DNA from: Candidatus Borkfalkia ceftriaxoniphila | GTDB taxonomy: Bacteria; Bacillota; Clostridia; Christensenellales; Borkfalkiaceae | Direction of reading: 5' to 3' | DNA: 64,000 bases | Assembly (NCBI RefSeq): GCF_004134775.1 | Contig: NZ_SDOZ01000002.1 | Span: 1,028,005-1,092,004 of the forward strand | Part shown: positions 1 through 7,628 of the stretch, piece after piece | Layout of the letters: every line of letters begins with the position of its first letter | Position numbering within the stretch: the stretch's first letter is position 1 | Notes under the pieces: model-generated | Seen by the model: the letters and a program-made list of their open reading frames with translations, nothing else | Told to the model about the DNA's origin: nothing | Database searches by the model: none | Position numbers and translations under genes: made by a program

Positions 1-188
1 TCTTCGACGGCAACGAGCCCGTCCTTGATCTTATTTTCAAAGTCGGACGTGACTTTGAGGGCGAGCATATCGATCACGCTGGGGTGATACTGTTTTTCCT
101 GCGCTTCGAACGCTTTCGTGATGGCGACAACGATCTTATGAATGTCGAACTCTGCTTTTGCACCGTCTCTTTTGATTACGCGATACAT
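1..188 (-). CDS. nrdD: Anaerobic ribonucleoside-triphosphate reductase, N-terminus (partial)
   Basis: The first 62 codons are present and the gene runs off the left edge. The start MYRVIKRDGAKAEF followed by HKIVVAITKAF is the ATP-cone (allosteric nucleotide-binding) N-terminus of class III reductases, which make dNTPs by a glycyl-radical mechanism in anaerobes. Class I and II reductases can also carry ATP cones, so the class is inferred. A GGGAGG ribosome site lies about 9 nt before the ATG. A consensus promoter and two NrdR boxes sit upstream, which independently supports a ribonucleotide reductase gene. Confidence 0.82.
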   Translation of the reverse strand, partial: MYRVIKRDGAKAEFDIHKIVVAITKAFEAQEKQYHPSVIDMLALKVTSDFENKIKDGLVAVE

Positions 189-223
189 CGATTCAATCCT
201 CCCAAAACTTTCGGTAGGGCTCT

Positions 224-252
224 ATTATAGCACCGCCCCTTGCGATTGTCAA
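224..252 (-). promoter_or_regulatory. Sigma-A promoter of nrdD
   Basis: On the minus strand TTGACA (252-247) and TATAAT (229-224) are separated by exactly 17 bp and point toward the nrdD start at 188. Confidence 0.8.
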
Positions 253-260
253 TACTCTTG

Positions 261-276
261 CGTCAATATTTAGTGT
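261..276. promoter_or_regulatory. NrdR box 1
   Basis: CGTCAATATTTAGTGT fits the NrdR consensus acaCwAtATaTwGtgt at most informative positions. It lies just upstream of the nrdD -35 hexamer. Confidence 0.65.
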
Positions 277-292
277 AAAAAATTTTTTATAA

Positions 293-308
293 ACACAAGA
301 TATGGTGT
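293..308. promoter_or_regulatory. NrdR box 2
   Basis: ACACAAGATATGGTGT fits the NrdR consensus at 14 of 16 positions. It starts 32 bp from box 1, about three helical turns, which is the usual arrangement for paired NrdR boxes. Confidence 0.75.
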
Positions 309-352
309 TTGCAACACTTTATCGAAATTTGTTCAGGAATTTAAAAAAAGGA

Positions 353-381
353 TTGTAAGCACTGCACGGATATGTTATAAT
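353..381 (+). promoter_or_regulatory. Promoter of small membrane protein gene
   Basis: TTGTAA (353-358), 17 bp, then TATAAT (376-381), 25 bp before the start codon at 406. Confidence 0.6.
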
Positions 382-405
382 GATTAAAAATAGTTGGAGG
401 GATTC

Positions 406-888
406 ATGAAACTAACAGGTCGTTCGGCAGCGGGCTCGGAAATTACGTATGAGGAAAATTTTTGGACGGGCAAACGTAAGTTGTACGTAGATGGCACCGA
501 GATCGCGAAAGCAGATCGGAAAACCTTTGTAAAAGAAGAAGAGGATGCAAAGCATTATTATTGTATAAGGGGAAATTTTATTTCGGGAGTAACGGTCATG
601 GCAGATGCGGAAGAGATCGTCCTTTGCAAAAATCTTTGGTACGAATGGATATTGATCTTCTTCCCGTTGGTGGGAATCGTTTTCGGCGTAGGCTTCGGCG
701 GCGCGATAGGCGGCGGACTGAGCGCTTTGTTCTGTATGATCGGCGCGGTTTGCAACGCGATCTTGCTCCGTTCCAACCTTTCCAAACCTTTGTCGGTGAT
801 TCTCTGTATCGTCGTGGGCGTTGTTGTCAACGCCGCATGGATCGGCATTTGGTTGCCGATTATGTTAGCGATTTCGCAACACATTTAA
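406..888 (+). CDS. Small membrane protein of unknown function
   Basis: This 160-aa protein starts at the ATG placed 6 nt after TTGGAGGGA. Residues 1-75 are soluble, with mixed charge and a beta-like pattern. They are followed by about three hydrophobic segments, including WILIFFPLVGIVFGVGFGGA and a last one around residues 130-155. The layout (a small cytoplasmic domain followed by a glycine-rich membrane bundle) is common in Clostridia, but I do not recognise the family. It is monocistronic, with its own promoter and terminator. Confidence 0.75.
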   Translation: MKLTGRSAAGSEITYEENFWTGKRKLYVDGTEIAKADRKTFVKEEEDAKHYYCIRGNFISGVTVMADAEEIVLCKNLWYEWILIFFPLVGIVFGVGFGGAIGGGLSALFCMIGAVCNAILLRSNLSKPLSVILCIVVGVVVNAAWIGIWLPIMLAISQHI

Positions 889-914
889 AAAAGGGCTATA
901 CAGCCCTTTTTTTA
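886..914 (+). terminator. Intrinsic terminator (bidirectional)
   Basis: AGGGCT (892-897), loop, AGCCCT (902-907), with A-run before and T-run after. It separates two convergent genes. Confidence 0.75.
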
Positions 915-1328
915 TGCCTTTTTCTTTTTTTTAAAGGAGGGAAACAGGACGATGACCAGTCCGACGCCCGCAAAAATGCCCCAGTGCGGTACTTTTACGG
1001 CAACTTCGTCCAGCCTGTCCAGCGCCTTATCCAGCCCGTAATGCACGAACGCCTCGCGGGGAAGTTCGTCCGGGCGGATGCTTTCCAGCAAAAGACCGTT
1101 ATATCTGGTTTCGAAAATATAAAACTGCCTGCCGAACGCGCGATAGGTGTAGATCTTTTCGACGTCGGAGATCACCTCGTTCTTTTTCGCCGCGTCGTAT
1201 TCGTTGAAATGCAGATTGGAATAACTGAGCGCCGTCTTGACCCCGTCGCTCACGATGACGAATTTATAACTGAATATCATCACCGAAGCGGTCGCGACGA
1301 TCAGAAAAAATTTGATAAAAATGCGCAT
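912..1328 (-). CDS. Small bitopic membrane protein of unknown function
   Basis: This 138-aa protein has an N-terminal hydrophobic helix (about residues 4-24), an extracytoplasmic middle of about 85 residues and a second helix near residues 112-130. It ends in a lysine-rich tail. The start is supported by GAAAGGG upstream of the ATG. I do not recognise the family. It is convergent with the preceding gene and divergent from the methyltransferase gene. Confidence 0.7.
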   Translation of the reverse strand: MRIFIKFFLIVATASVMIFSYKFVIVSDGVKTALSYSNLHFNEYDAAKKNEVISDVEKIYTYRAFGRQFYIFETRYNGLLLESIRPDELPREAFVHYGLDKALDRLDEVAVKVPHWGIFAGVGLVIVLFPSFKKKKKA

Positions 1329-1420
1329 AAGAAACCCTTTCTAACCCTAAAACGTACTTGTGTTTCGTTAGTATTATATAGCGGATCCGCGGTTTTGTCA
1401 ATGTAAAAGGCGAATCGTAT

Positions 1421-1449
1421 TTGCAAAAAACGGCGATCTGTGATATGAT
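1421..1449 (+). promoter_or_regulatory. Promoter of trmN6-like gene, probably giving a leaderless mRNA
   Basis: TTGCAA (1421-1426), 17 bp, TATGAT (1444-1449). The predicted transcription start, about 7 nt later, coincides with the ATG at 1457. No ribosome site lies between. Confidence 0.55.
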
Positions 1450-1456
1450 AGTTGCA

Positions 1457-2155
1457 ATGGAAACACAATTTACGGGCAAACTCGGCGAGGGAGAAGTCGT
1501 CGAAGAATTGTTGGAAGGCGGGCTGAAAATCATTCAGAACGTCAAACTGTACCGATTTACCAGCGACAGCGTGCTTTTGACGCGGTTCGTCAAAGCGAAA
1601 GCGCACGAGAAGGCGGCGGATTTCTGTGCGGGCAGCGGCATCGTGGGACTGCATTTTTACGCGCTCAATCCCGAAAAAGTCGAGAGCGTCGCCCTTTTCG
1701 AAATGCAGAAAGATCTTTCCGATATGAGCCGACGCTCCGTGGCGCTGAACGGTTTGAAAAATTTTACCGCCGTGAACTGCCGCGTGCAGGATATCGGCAA
1801 GGAATACGACGAGTATTTTTCGCTCGTGCTCGCCAATCCGCCCTACGAGCGCGGCGGTTTTTCCAACGACGATTACAAAAAAGCGATCTGCCGCAAGGAG
1901 ATCACGGTCACGCTCGCGGAGATCGTGGACGCGGCGTTCGCGAAACTGAAATTCGGCGGGCGGCTCGCGCTCGTCAACCGCGCCGACCGCGTGGCGGAAG
2001 TGCTTTTCGCCATGAAATCGCGCGGCATCGAGCCCAAGCGTCTGCAATTCGTGCGCGGCAGCGCAAACGCCAAACCGTATCTGTTGCTCGTCGAGGGCAC
2101 CAAGGGCGGGAAGGAGGGCGTGGACGTTCTGCCCGATCTCGTCAACGTCAAATAA
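1457..2155 (+). CDS. TrmN6-like tRNA adenine N6-methyltransferase
   Basis: This 232-aa Rossmann-fold methyltransferase has an SAM-binding segment (FCAGSGIVGL) and the N6-adenine catalytic motif NPPY in VLANPPYERGG. The N-terminal RFTSDSVLLTRFVK matches the YabB/TrmN6 family, which methylates A37 of tRNA1(Val). The downstream neighbour rsmI, 12 bp away, is a frequent partner in Firmicutes. I chose the ATG at 1457 because upstream in-frame starts overlap the promoter. The start has no Shine-Dalgarno sequence. Confidence 0.82.
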   Translation: METQFTGKLGEGEVVEELLEGGLKIIQNVKLYRFTSDSVLLTRFVKAKAHEKAADFCAGSGIVGLHFYALNPEKVESVALFEMQKDLSDMSRRSVALNGLKNFTAVNCRVQDIGKEYDEYFSLVLANPPYERGGFSNDDYKKAICRKEITVTLAEIVDAAFAKLKFGGRLALVNRADRVAEVLFAMKSRGIEPKRLQFVRGSANAKPYLLLVEGTKGGKEGVDVLPDLVNVK

Positions 2156-2167
2156 AGGAATAAAAAA

Positions 2168-2986
2168 ATGGTTTATTTTATCGCCACGCCGATCGGCAAT
2201 TTAAAAGATATCTCTCTGCGCGCGCTGGAAGTTCTGCGCGGCTGCGACTGCGTTTTCTGCGAGGATACCCGCCATTCGCTCAAACTGCTCAACCATTACG
2301 AGATCAAAAAACCGCTGTACGCCTGCCATCAATTCAACGAGCGGGCGGCGGCGGACAAATTGATCTCGCTCGCCCGCGAGGGCAAACAGGTCGCCGTCGT
2401 CACCGACGCGGGCACCCCCGTCATCTCCGATCCTGGCAATGTATTGGCGTCCGCCATGCGAGAGGCGGGCGTGGAATTTACGCTGATCCCCGGCGCGTGC
2501 GCGTTCGTGGCGGCGCTCGTGCTCTCCGCTTTCCCCGCCGACCGCTTTTCTTTCATAGGATTTTTGCGCGGCAAAAAGAGCGAAAAGCGCGCGCTGTTGC
2601 AGGAATATGCGTCCGATCGCGGCACGCTCGTCATTTACAGCGCCCCGCAGGACGTGGATGACGACGTCGCTCTTTTATTCGAGGCGTTCGGGCCGCGGAA
2701 GGCGGCGGCGGTGCGCGAGATCACCAAAATTCACGAAAGCGTGGAATATTTCGGTCTGGAAACGGGGCTTGCGGGCGAAAAGCGGGGCGAGTACGTGCTG
2801 CTCGTGCAGGGCGCGGAAAAGTCGGAAAGTCCCTTGAACAGCCTTTCCGTCTCCGAACACGTGGCGCACTACGCAAAGCAGGGTATGGAACAAAAAGAAG
2901 CGTTCAAGCGCGTCGCCAAGGACAGGGGCGTGTCAAAAAGCGAGATTTACAGGGAAATGATCACGCAAAAAGAGGAAGATTCGTAA
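2168..2986 (+). CDS. rsmI: 16S rRNA (cytidine(1402)-2'-O)-methyltransferase
   Basis: This 272-aa protein has the tetrapyrrole-methylase fold. The N-terminal FIATPIGNLKDISLRA and CEDTRHSLKLL, the central VTDAGTPVISDPG and the segment LIPGACAFVAALVLSAFPADRF are RsmI hallmarks. It 2'-O-methylates C1402 in the ribosomal P site. The start follows AAAGGAATAAAAAA. It is probably cotranscribed with the TrmN6-like gene. Confidence 0.95.
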   Translation: MVYFIATPIGNLKDISLRALEVLRGCDCVFCEDTRHSLKLLNHYEIKKPLYACHQFNERAAADKLISLAREGKQVAVVTDAGTPVISDPGNVLASAMREAGVEFTLIPGACAFVAALVLSAFPADRFSFIGFLRGKKSEKRALLQEYASDRGTLVIYSAPQDVDDDVALLFEAFGPRKAAAVREITKIHESVEYFGLETGLAGEKRGEYVLLVQGAEKSESPLNSLSVSEHVAHYAKQGMEQKEAFKRVAKDRGVSKSEIYREMITQKEEDS

Positions 2987-3076
2987 AATTCTACCGTAAT
3001 TCGACAACCTTCGAACGCAGGTATTTGGCGATTTCGGTCTTTCGGGGTTACAATAAAGAAAAAAGGAATGAGAATT

Positions 3077-4093
3077 ATGAACGACTTCGGCAATTATTTG
3101 TACACTCTTCGGAAGGCGAAAGGCTATACGCAGGCGGAACTCGCGGATAAACTGGGCGTGACCAACAAAGCCGTTTCCAAATGGGAGACGGGCGAGGCAT
3201 TTCCCGAAACGGCGCAACTTGTGCCGCTCGCGGATATTTTCGGTGTCACGACGGACGAACTCTTACGCGGCAGGAGCGCGCAATGCGCGATCCCGCCGCA
3301 GGAAAACGAAACGCCTCCCGCAGACAGCGCAGAGGAGATCGCGCGCAAATATCAGCCCGACTGGTGGCACAAAAAATTCGCCGCGCTTATCGTGTGCGGG
3401 TTCGCCTCCATTGCGGCGGGTGTCATTTCCGTCATCGCGGCGGGATTGCTCACCGAAACGGAATGGGTGCATATTGCCGTCACGTGCGCGCTGATGGCGC
3501 TCATCGGGATCGGCGTCGATCTGTTCATCTACGCGGGCGTCGCTTCGGAATATGCCTTTCTGCCCGTGAAAGACGGCGCATGGAAATCGCAACTCGGCGC
3601 GTTTATCCGCCGCTTGCTGGCGGGAATGTCCTTTGTCATGCTCGGCGTTATCGGCATCGTCTCCTGCGGGCTGTTCGAAGAGGGGGCGCTGTTGCCCAGC
3701 CGTGCGGCATTCGTCGGCGTTATTCTGGCGGGGTTTGCCTGTCTTGCCGTCGGCGTTTTCTTTTTCATTTACGGCGGCGTCGTGTGGGACGGCTACCGCA
3801 AAAAAGTCGTCAGCCGCAGCATGAAACGGGCGGCTCGCTTTTTGACGGACGAAGAAAAAGAAGACATAAACGCGGTTCTGGAAGAGCGGGACGCTCTGCG
3901 CGCGATCGCGAGAGAAGACGAGCAAGACAATTCGCTCGCGGGCAAACTCAGTTCGGTCATCATGCTGCTCGCTACCGTCGCATTTTTGCTGCTGGGCTTT
4001 TTGGGCGGCTTATGGCATCCCGGCTGGGTCGTCTTCCCCGTGGGCGGTATTCTGTGCGCCGTCGTCGGCGTTATTTTCAAAAAAGACCGCTAA
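3077..4093 (+). CDS. XRE-family regulator with membrane domain
   Basis: This 338-aa protein has an N-terminal Cro/C1-type helix-turn-helix (residues about 3-60, with TQAELADKLGVTNKAVSKWE), a linker, and then five to six hydrophobic segments from residue 105 to the end. Such HTH-membrane proteins usually sense envelope conditions and often autoregulate. An ATG 9 nt upstream is possible, but it sits only 1 nt from the AAGGA site, so 3077 is preferred. The target is unknown. Confidence 0.85.
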   Translation: MNDFGNYLYTLRKAKGYTQAELADKLGVTNKAVSKWETGEAFPETAQLVPLADIFGVTTDELLRGRSAQCAIPPQENETPPADSAEEIARKYQPDWWHKKFAALIVCGFASIAAGVISVIAAGLLTETEWVHIAVTCALMALIGIGVDLFIYAGVASEYAFLPVKDGAWKSQLGAFIRRLLAGMSFVMLGVIGIVSCGLFEEGALLPSRAAFVGVILAGFACLAVGVFFFIYGGVVWDGYRKKVVSRSMKRAARFLTDEEKEDINAVLEERDALRAIAREDEQDNSLAGKLSSVIMLLATVAFLLLGFLGGLWHPGWVVFPVGGILCAVVGVIFKKDR

Positions 4094-4097
4094 ATCA

Positions 4098-4126
4098 AAA
4101 AGGACTGCCGGCGGCAGTCCTTTATT
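4098..4126 (+). terminator. Intrinsic terminator (bidirectional)
   Basis: AGGACTGCCG pairs with CGGCAGTCCT (4101-4120), flanked by A and T runs, between convergent genes. Confidence 0.8.
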
Positions 4127-4949
4127 AAATTTCTATTTGCAGGATTTTCCCGCAATCGGGAACGCTTAAACAAGAAAAACCGATCTTTTTGAGCGCGGCG
4201 ACGACGATATCCCGTTTTTCCATGATGCGCGACGGATCGTGCGCGTCCGAGGCGTAGGAAACTTTCCTGCCTCCCATCTCATAGTACCGCCGCAAAATAT
4301 CCGTGTCGGGGAGAAAGGGGCTGCCCGCCGTCTTGGAGGAAGTATTGATCTCGAGGATTTTATCTTTTTCAACGATCCTGTACAGAATACGGTCGAGTAT
4401 TTCGGAAAAATCTTCGTAACGGATCTTGGGATCGGCATATACGGCGTTGCGCGAACAATATCCGATGTGCGCCACGATATCGTAGGGGTAGGGCGCGTCC
4501 AGACTCGCCAAAACCGCCTGAAAATAGGCGTTGTAAGCGTCGCGCTTTTCCTTGCCGCGCGTGTATTCGGGAAAATAACATTCTTCGCCCATACAGGTAT
4601 GAATGCTGTTCACCACGAAATCGGGATGAAACGAATCTATGATCTTTTGGTATTCCCGAAAGCAAAAGGGCCCGTCGTGAAAGCCGAATTCGCAGCCGAT
4701 CAAAAGATGCAGTCTGCCGCGGTATTCTTCCTGCAAGGCGCGCGCGGTTTGAAAATAGAGCGGAATATTGATCTCGTTTTCGGTTTCGCCTTCGATCTCT
4801 ATGCCCTGCTCGGTATAATCATAATTTACGTGTTCGCTGATCCCGTAATAGGAAATCCCTTTGGCAAGCGCCGTTTCGATCATATCGCGTATATCGCCGC
4901 GTCCGTCCGCGGAGAATTTGGTGTGGGTGTGGATATCCGTCAAAATCAT
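4125..4949 (-). CDS. PHP-domain phosphatase, histidinol-phosphatase-like
   Basis: This 274-aa protein opens with MILTDIHTHTKFSADGRG, a PHP metal site, and has YYGISEHVNYD, a GCEFGFHD segment and the late YASDAHDPSRI motif. These ligands define HisJ/HisK-type PHP phosphatases, which dephosphorylate L-histidinol phosphate. No other his genes are nearby, so the real substrate may differ. The start at 4949 follows GAGAGG by 8 nt; an ATG five codons upstream has no site. Confidence 0.85.
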   Translation of the reverse strand: MILTDIHTHTKFSADGRGDIRDMIETALAKGISYYGISEHVNYDYTEQGIEIEGETENEINIPLYFQTARALQEEYRGRLHLLIGCEFGFHDGPFCFREYQKIIDSFHPDFVVNSIHTCMGEECYFPEYTRGKEKRDAYNAYFQAVLASLDAPYPYDIVAHIGYCSRNAVYADPKIRYEDFSEILDRILYRIVEKDKILEINTSSKTAGSPFLPDTDILRRYYEMGGRKVSYASDAHDPSRIMEKRDIVVAALKKIGFSCLSVPDCGKILQIEI

Positions 4950-5020
4950 CGTTTTGCCTCTCAACTTCTTTTCCCTATCATAATAATGTTTTTTTTGCCG
5001 TTCGTCAAGCGCAAAGCGGC

Positions 5021-5060
5021 AAAAACGGAGGACCCTTTTGCGGGCCCTCCGTCTGTTTTT
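5021..5060. terminator. Intrinsic terminator downstream of collagen gene 3' part
   Basis: ACGGAGG-CCC pairs with GGG-CCTCCGT, with T-runs on both strands. It lies just beyond the stop at 5059. Confidence 0.7.
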
Positions 5061-5781
5061 ACGTGTTTGCGGGAAGATCTGCGATCTTAAATACGCTCAA
5101 AGTGGCGTAATTGAAGACGATATCGCCCTCCGTGACGACTTCCAGCCGCGAACCCGCCGCAGTCACCGTTATGATCCGTGAAACAGATTCGGGAGCGTTT
5201 TCCGTGGAAATGTGGAAGATGTGCTGTGCGGTCGCCCCCTCCAGCCGCGTTCCGTCCAAGGTCAGATAGACCTCGTTGGTCGAAGGGAACGTCGCGCCCG
5301 TCGCAGGAACAGCCGTCCCGCTGAAAGCGGCGAAATACACGCCCGGTTCGTTAAAGACGATATCGCCCGTGTTCGCCGTGTGCGAAAGAGCGGTGCCGTT
5401 CAGTTCGGTGTTGTCCGAGAATATTATGGGACTGCCGGCAGTGATCGTCGGCGTCGTATCCGCATAGGCGGTAACTGTATCCAGCGGCACGCTGCCCGCG
5501 GCGCCCGTCGCGCCCGTTGCTCCCGTAGGTCCGGTCGCGCCCGTGATGCTTGCACCTGTCGCGCCCGTAGGCCCTGTCGGACCCGTGGGCCCTGTGATTC
5601 CCGTCGCGCCCGTTGCGCCTGTGGCGCCCGTGATGCTTGCACCTGTGGCGCCCGTAGGCCCTGTCGGGCCCGTGGGGCCTGTGATTCCCGTTGCGCCCGT
5701 CGCTCCCGTCGCGCCTGTCGCTCCCGTGATGCTCGCACCTGTCGCGCCCGTAGGCCCTGTCGGGCAGGTACCGTATGGGAA
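5059..5781 (-). pseudogene. 3' part of interrupted collagen-like surface protein gene (BclA-like C-terminal domain)
   Basis: Reading down the minus strand from the junction at 5757 are about 90 residues of G-x-T triplets ([20 protein letters not shown] type). They are followed by a 143-residue globular domain starting at [11 protein letters not shown], with [19 protein letters not shown] and a late FKIADL strand. This resembles the C1q/TNF-like C-terminal domain of BclA-type exosporium glycoproteins. The fragment has no start codon or promoter: upstream the frame runs into the recombinase stop codon. It matches the C-terminus missing from the truncated gene at 21095-21865; see the mobile element entry. 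Confidence 0.88.
5757..5781. other. attL of the serine-recombinase element
   Basis: The shared 9-mer CTGTCGGGC (5757-5765) overlaps the element arm GCAGGTACCGTATGGGAA (5764-5781). The arm is an inverted copy, 16 of 18 bases matching, of the arm at 21186-21203. Confidence 0.82.
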
Positions 5782-7392
5782 TTATTTTTTGTTATCCGGA
5801 CATGAATTAAATTTATAATAAATATGGATCTCGCGAGGGGCGTTATCCGTCGGGGATTCTCCGATCGTGATAAATTCGATAAGTTGTAAACACATTTCGC
5901 GGGTGAGATCTTCACAGTTGCTGAAACGCCTGCATTCCGCCAGATACCTCATGGCGTCCGCGTCGTCCTCGTTCTTTTCGGCAAGGCGTTGTTCAATCTC
6001 GGCGAGAGCGGCCTCTGTCGCAACTTTTTCAGTCTGATATTTTTCACAGAGATTTTTGCACACGTTTTCGGGAAGATCGCCGAGCACTTTTTCTTCAAAC
6101 GCGGACTGTATCAACCGATCCAATTCCGCAAGCCTGTTTTTGAACGCCCGCCGCTGTTTTTCGTCTGCGTTTCTGTTCTGAGCGCCGTGCTTTGCCATAT
6201 ACTGCAAAAAGCAGCGTTTTTCTTTTTCCTCATCGAATTTACGATCGCCGAGGAGAGATCGGATATCCTGTAAAACAAGGCTTTCGATCTGCTTTTCGGG
6301 GATGGAATGAGAAGTACAATACTTTTTCCCGAGATCGGTATAAGTACGGCATTCGTACGTATTGCAAGGTTTTTTACGTGAACGGGCAGAGGTCTTGCGT
6401 TTCAATTTTTTCCCGCAGTCGGCGCAGACGAGTAAGCCTGACAGGGGATGTACGGCATTTTGTTTGTCGGTCCTGCCGCGGGAAACCGAACGGTTGATTT
6501 CCTGTACTTTTTCCCACACGTCGAGAGAAACGATGGGAACGTGCGCGTTTTTTCGGACGACGTGTTCGTTTTCGGGGACGTTCGCCGCCTTGTGATTTTT
6601 ATATGAAACGCGCGCCGTGCGGTGCTGTGTCAGCGTGCCGATGTATGTCGTATCCTTGAGAATTTCCGTTACCGTTTTGGGCGACCAGTACGGAGAGGCG
6701 CGCCGCTCAGACTTTTTCCCGTCCAATCTCGTATAATACGCCGTGGGATTTGGGATCCCTTCATCGGTCAGCGCCTTTGCGATGGTGCGTGCCGAATAGC
6801 CCTGCAAGCGCATGTCGAAGATGCGCCGAACGACTTTTGCAGCAGGCTCGTCGATCCTTGCCGTGCGCTTGTCGTCCGTGTCCGCCTTATAACCGTACGG
6901 GTATGCCCAGTTAGTATACTTTCCCGCGCGCCAGTTTGCGTCAAGCACCGCGCGTATCTTTTTGGAAGTGTTTGCCGCGTGCCATTCGTTGAACACGTTC
7001 ATAATGGGCATCATATCCATGCCTGCGCTGCCGCGGTCGGCGGTATCTACATTGTCGCTCAGGGCAATAAAGCGGATGCCGTACGCGGGGAAAATATAGT
7101 CGATATACTGCCCGACCTGTATGTAATTTCTTCCGAACCGCGAAAGATCTTTGACGACGATCGTATCCAGATTGCCGTTTTTCGCGTCGTTTAAAAGCCT
7201 CTGTATGCCCGGACGCTCAAAATCGGTCCCTGACCAGCCGTCGTCCACGTATTCACCCGCGATCGTGCCGCCGTTTTCCAAAACATATTTTTGCAGGATG
7301 GCGCGCTGATTTTCGATGGACATCGACTCGCCGCATTTCTCGTCGTCGCGCGAGAGGCGCAGATAAAGCCCTGTTCGATGCAAATTTTGCAT
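5782..7392 (-). CDS. Large serine recombinase (TnpX/TndX type)
   Basis: This 536-aa site-specific recombinase has a resolvase catalytic domain (residues 7-150) with the nucleophile Ser14 in GLYLRLSRDD, the VKDLSRFGRN motif (80-89) and helix E. A recombinase domain covers about 170-290, a zinc ribbon has cysteines 323, 326, 343, 348 and 359, and a coiled-coil stretch covers about 380-490. It should integrate and excise the element. The TAA stop at 5782-5784 abuts the left attachment arm, so the gene fills the element to its edge. The ATG at 7392 is chosen because the family motif starts 8 residues later. The ribosome site is weak. Confidence 0.93.
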   Translation of the reverse strand: MQNLHRTGLYLRLSRDDEKCGESMSIENQRAILQKYVLENGGTIAGEYVDDGWSGTDFERPGIQRLLNDAKNGNLDTIVVKDLSRFGRNYIQVGQYIDYIFPAYGIRFIALSDNVDTADRGSAGMDMMPIMNVFNEWHAANTSKKIRAVLDANWRAGKYTNWAYPYGYKADTDDKRTARIDEPAAKVVRRIFDMRLQGYSARTIAKALTDEGIPNPTAYYTRLDGKKSERRASPYWSPKTVTEILKDTTYIGTLTQHRTARVSYKNHKAANVPENEHVVRKNAHVPIVSLDVWEKVQEINRSVSRGRTDKQNAVHPLSGLLVCADCGKKLKRKTSARSRKKPCNTYECRTYTDLGKKYCTSHSIPEKQIESLVLQDIRSLLGDRKFDEEKEKRCFLQYMAKHGAQNRNADEKQRRAFKNRLAELDRLIQSAFEEKVLGDLPENVCKNLCEKYQTEKVATEAALAEIEQRLAEKNEDDADAMRYLAECRRFSNCEDLTREMCLQLIEFITIGESPTDNAPREIHIYYKFNSCPDNKK

Positions 7393-7406
7393 TTTGAAAC
7401 CCGTAT

Positions 7407-7431
7407 CTCTTGCCCGTATACGCGGCAAGAG
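7407..7431. repeat. Inverted repeat upstream of the recombinase gene
   Basis: CTCTTGCC (7407-7414) and GGCAAGAG (7424-7431) form a perfect 8-bp inverted repeat in the 5' leader of the recombinase. It could be an operator or an RNA hairpin that limits recombinase expression. Confidence 0.45.
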
Positions 7432-7562
7432 ACGTATTTTTTTATAGTACCATATATATGGACTGTTGCGGGCTTTGTGTGACGGTAACTTTTTACGGTC
7501 GGGAGAACCTCGTTCGGAATATGTGAGAAATTTTAAATTTTTGTAAATTTTTAAAAAAAGTA

Positions 7563-7591
7563 TTGACAAATCAAGTTTTTTGGTATAAAAT
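7563..7591 (+). promoter_or_regulatory. Promoter of the LacI-type regulator
   Basis: TTGACA (7563-7568) is followed by TATAAAAT (7584-7591), giving 15- or 17-bp spacing depending on the register used. Confidence 0.6.
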
Positions 7592-7604
7592 GCCCCCAGG
7601 GGCA
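7591..7604. promoter_or_regulatory. Putative LacI-family operator
   Basis: TGCCCC-CA-GGGGCA is a perfect inverted repeat directly after the -10 box of the regulator promoter, a typical place for an autorepression operator. No second copy is obvious before the transporter genes. Confidence 0.4.
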
Positions 7605-7628
7605 AAAACAAGAGAAGGTTATCGGGCC

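Noticed and set aside
5059..5490. An independent gene starting at the GTG at 5490
   Set aside because: There is no ribosome site, and the collagen triplet frame runs upstream through it to the element junction, so it is a fragment of the split gene.
5490..5757. CRISPR-like regular repeats (also at 21200-21540)
   Set aside because: The repeats are short degenerate codon triplets for Gly-x-Thr in an open frame; there are no spacers and no cas genes.
5543..5818. Plus-strand frames coding [14 protein letters not shown] repeats
   Set aside because: They are the complement of the collagen triplets. The minus strand has the N-terminal and C-terminal domains, so it is the coding strand.
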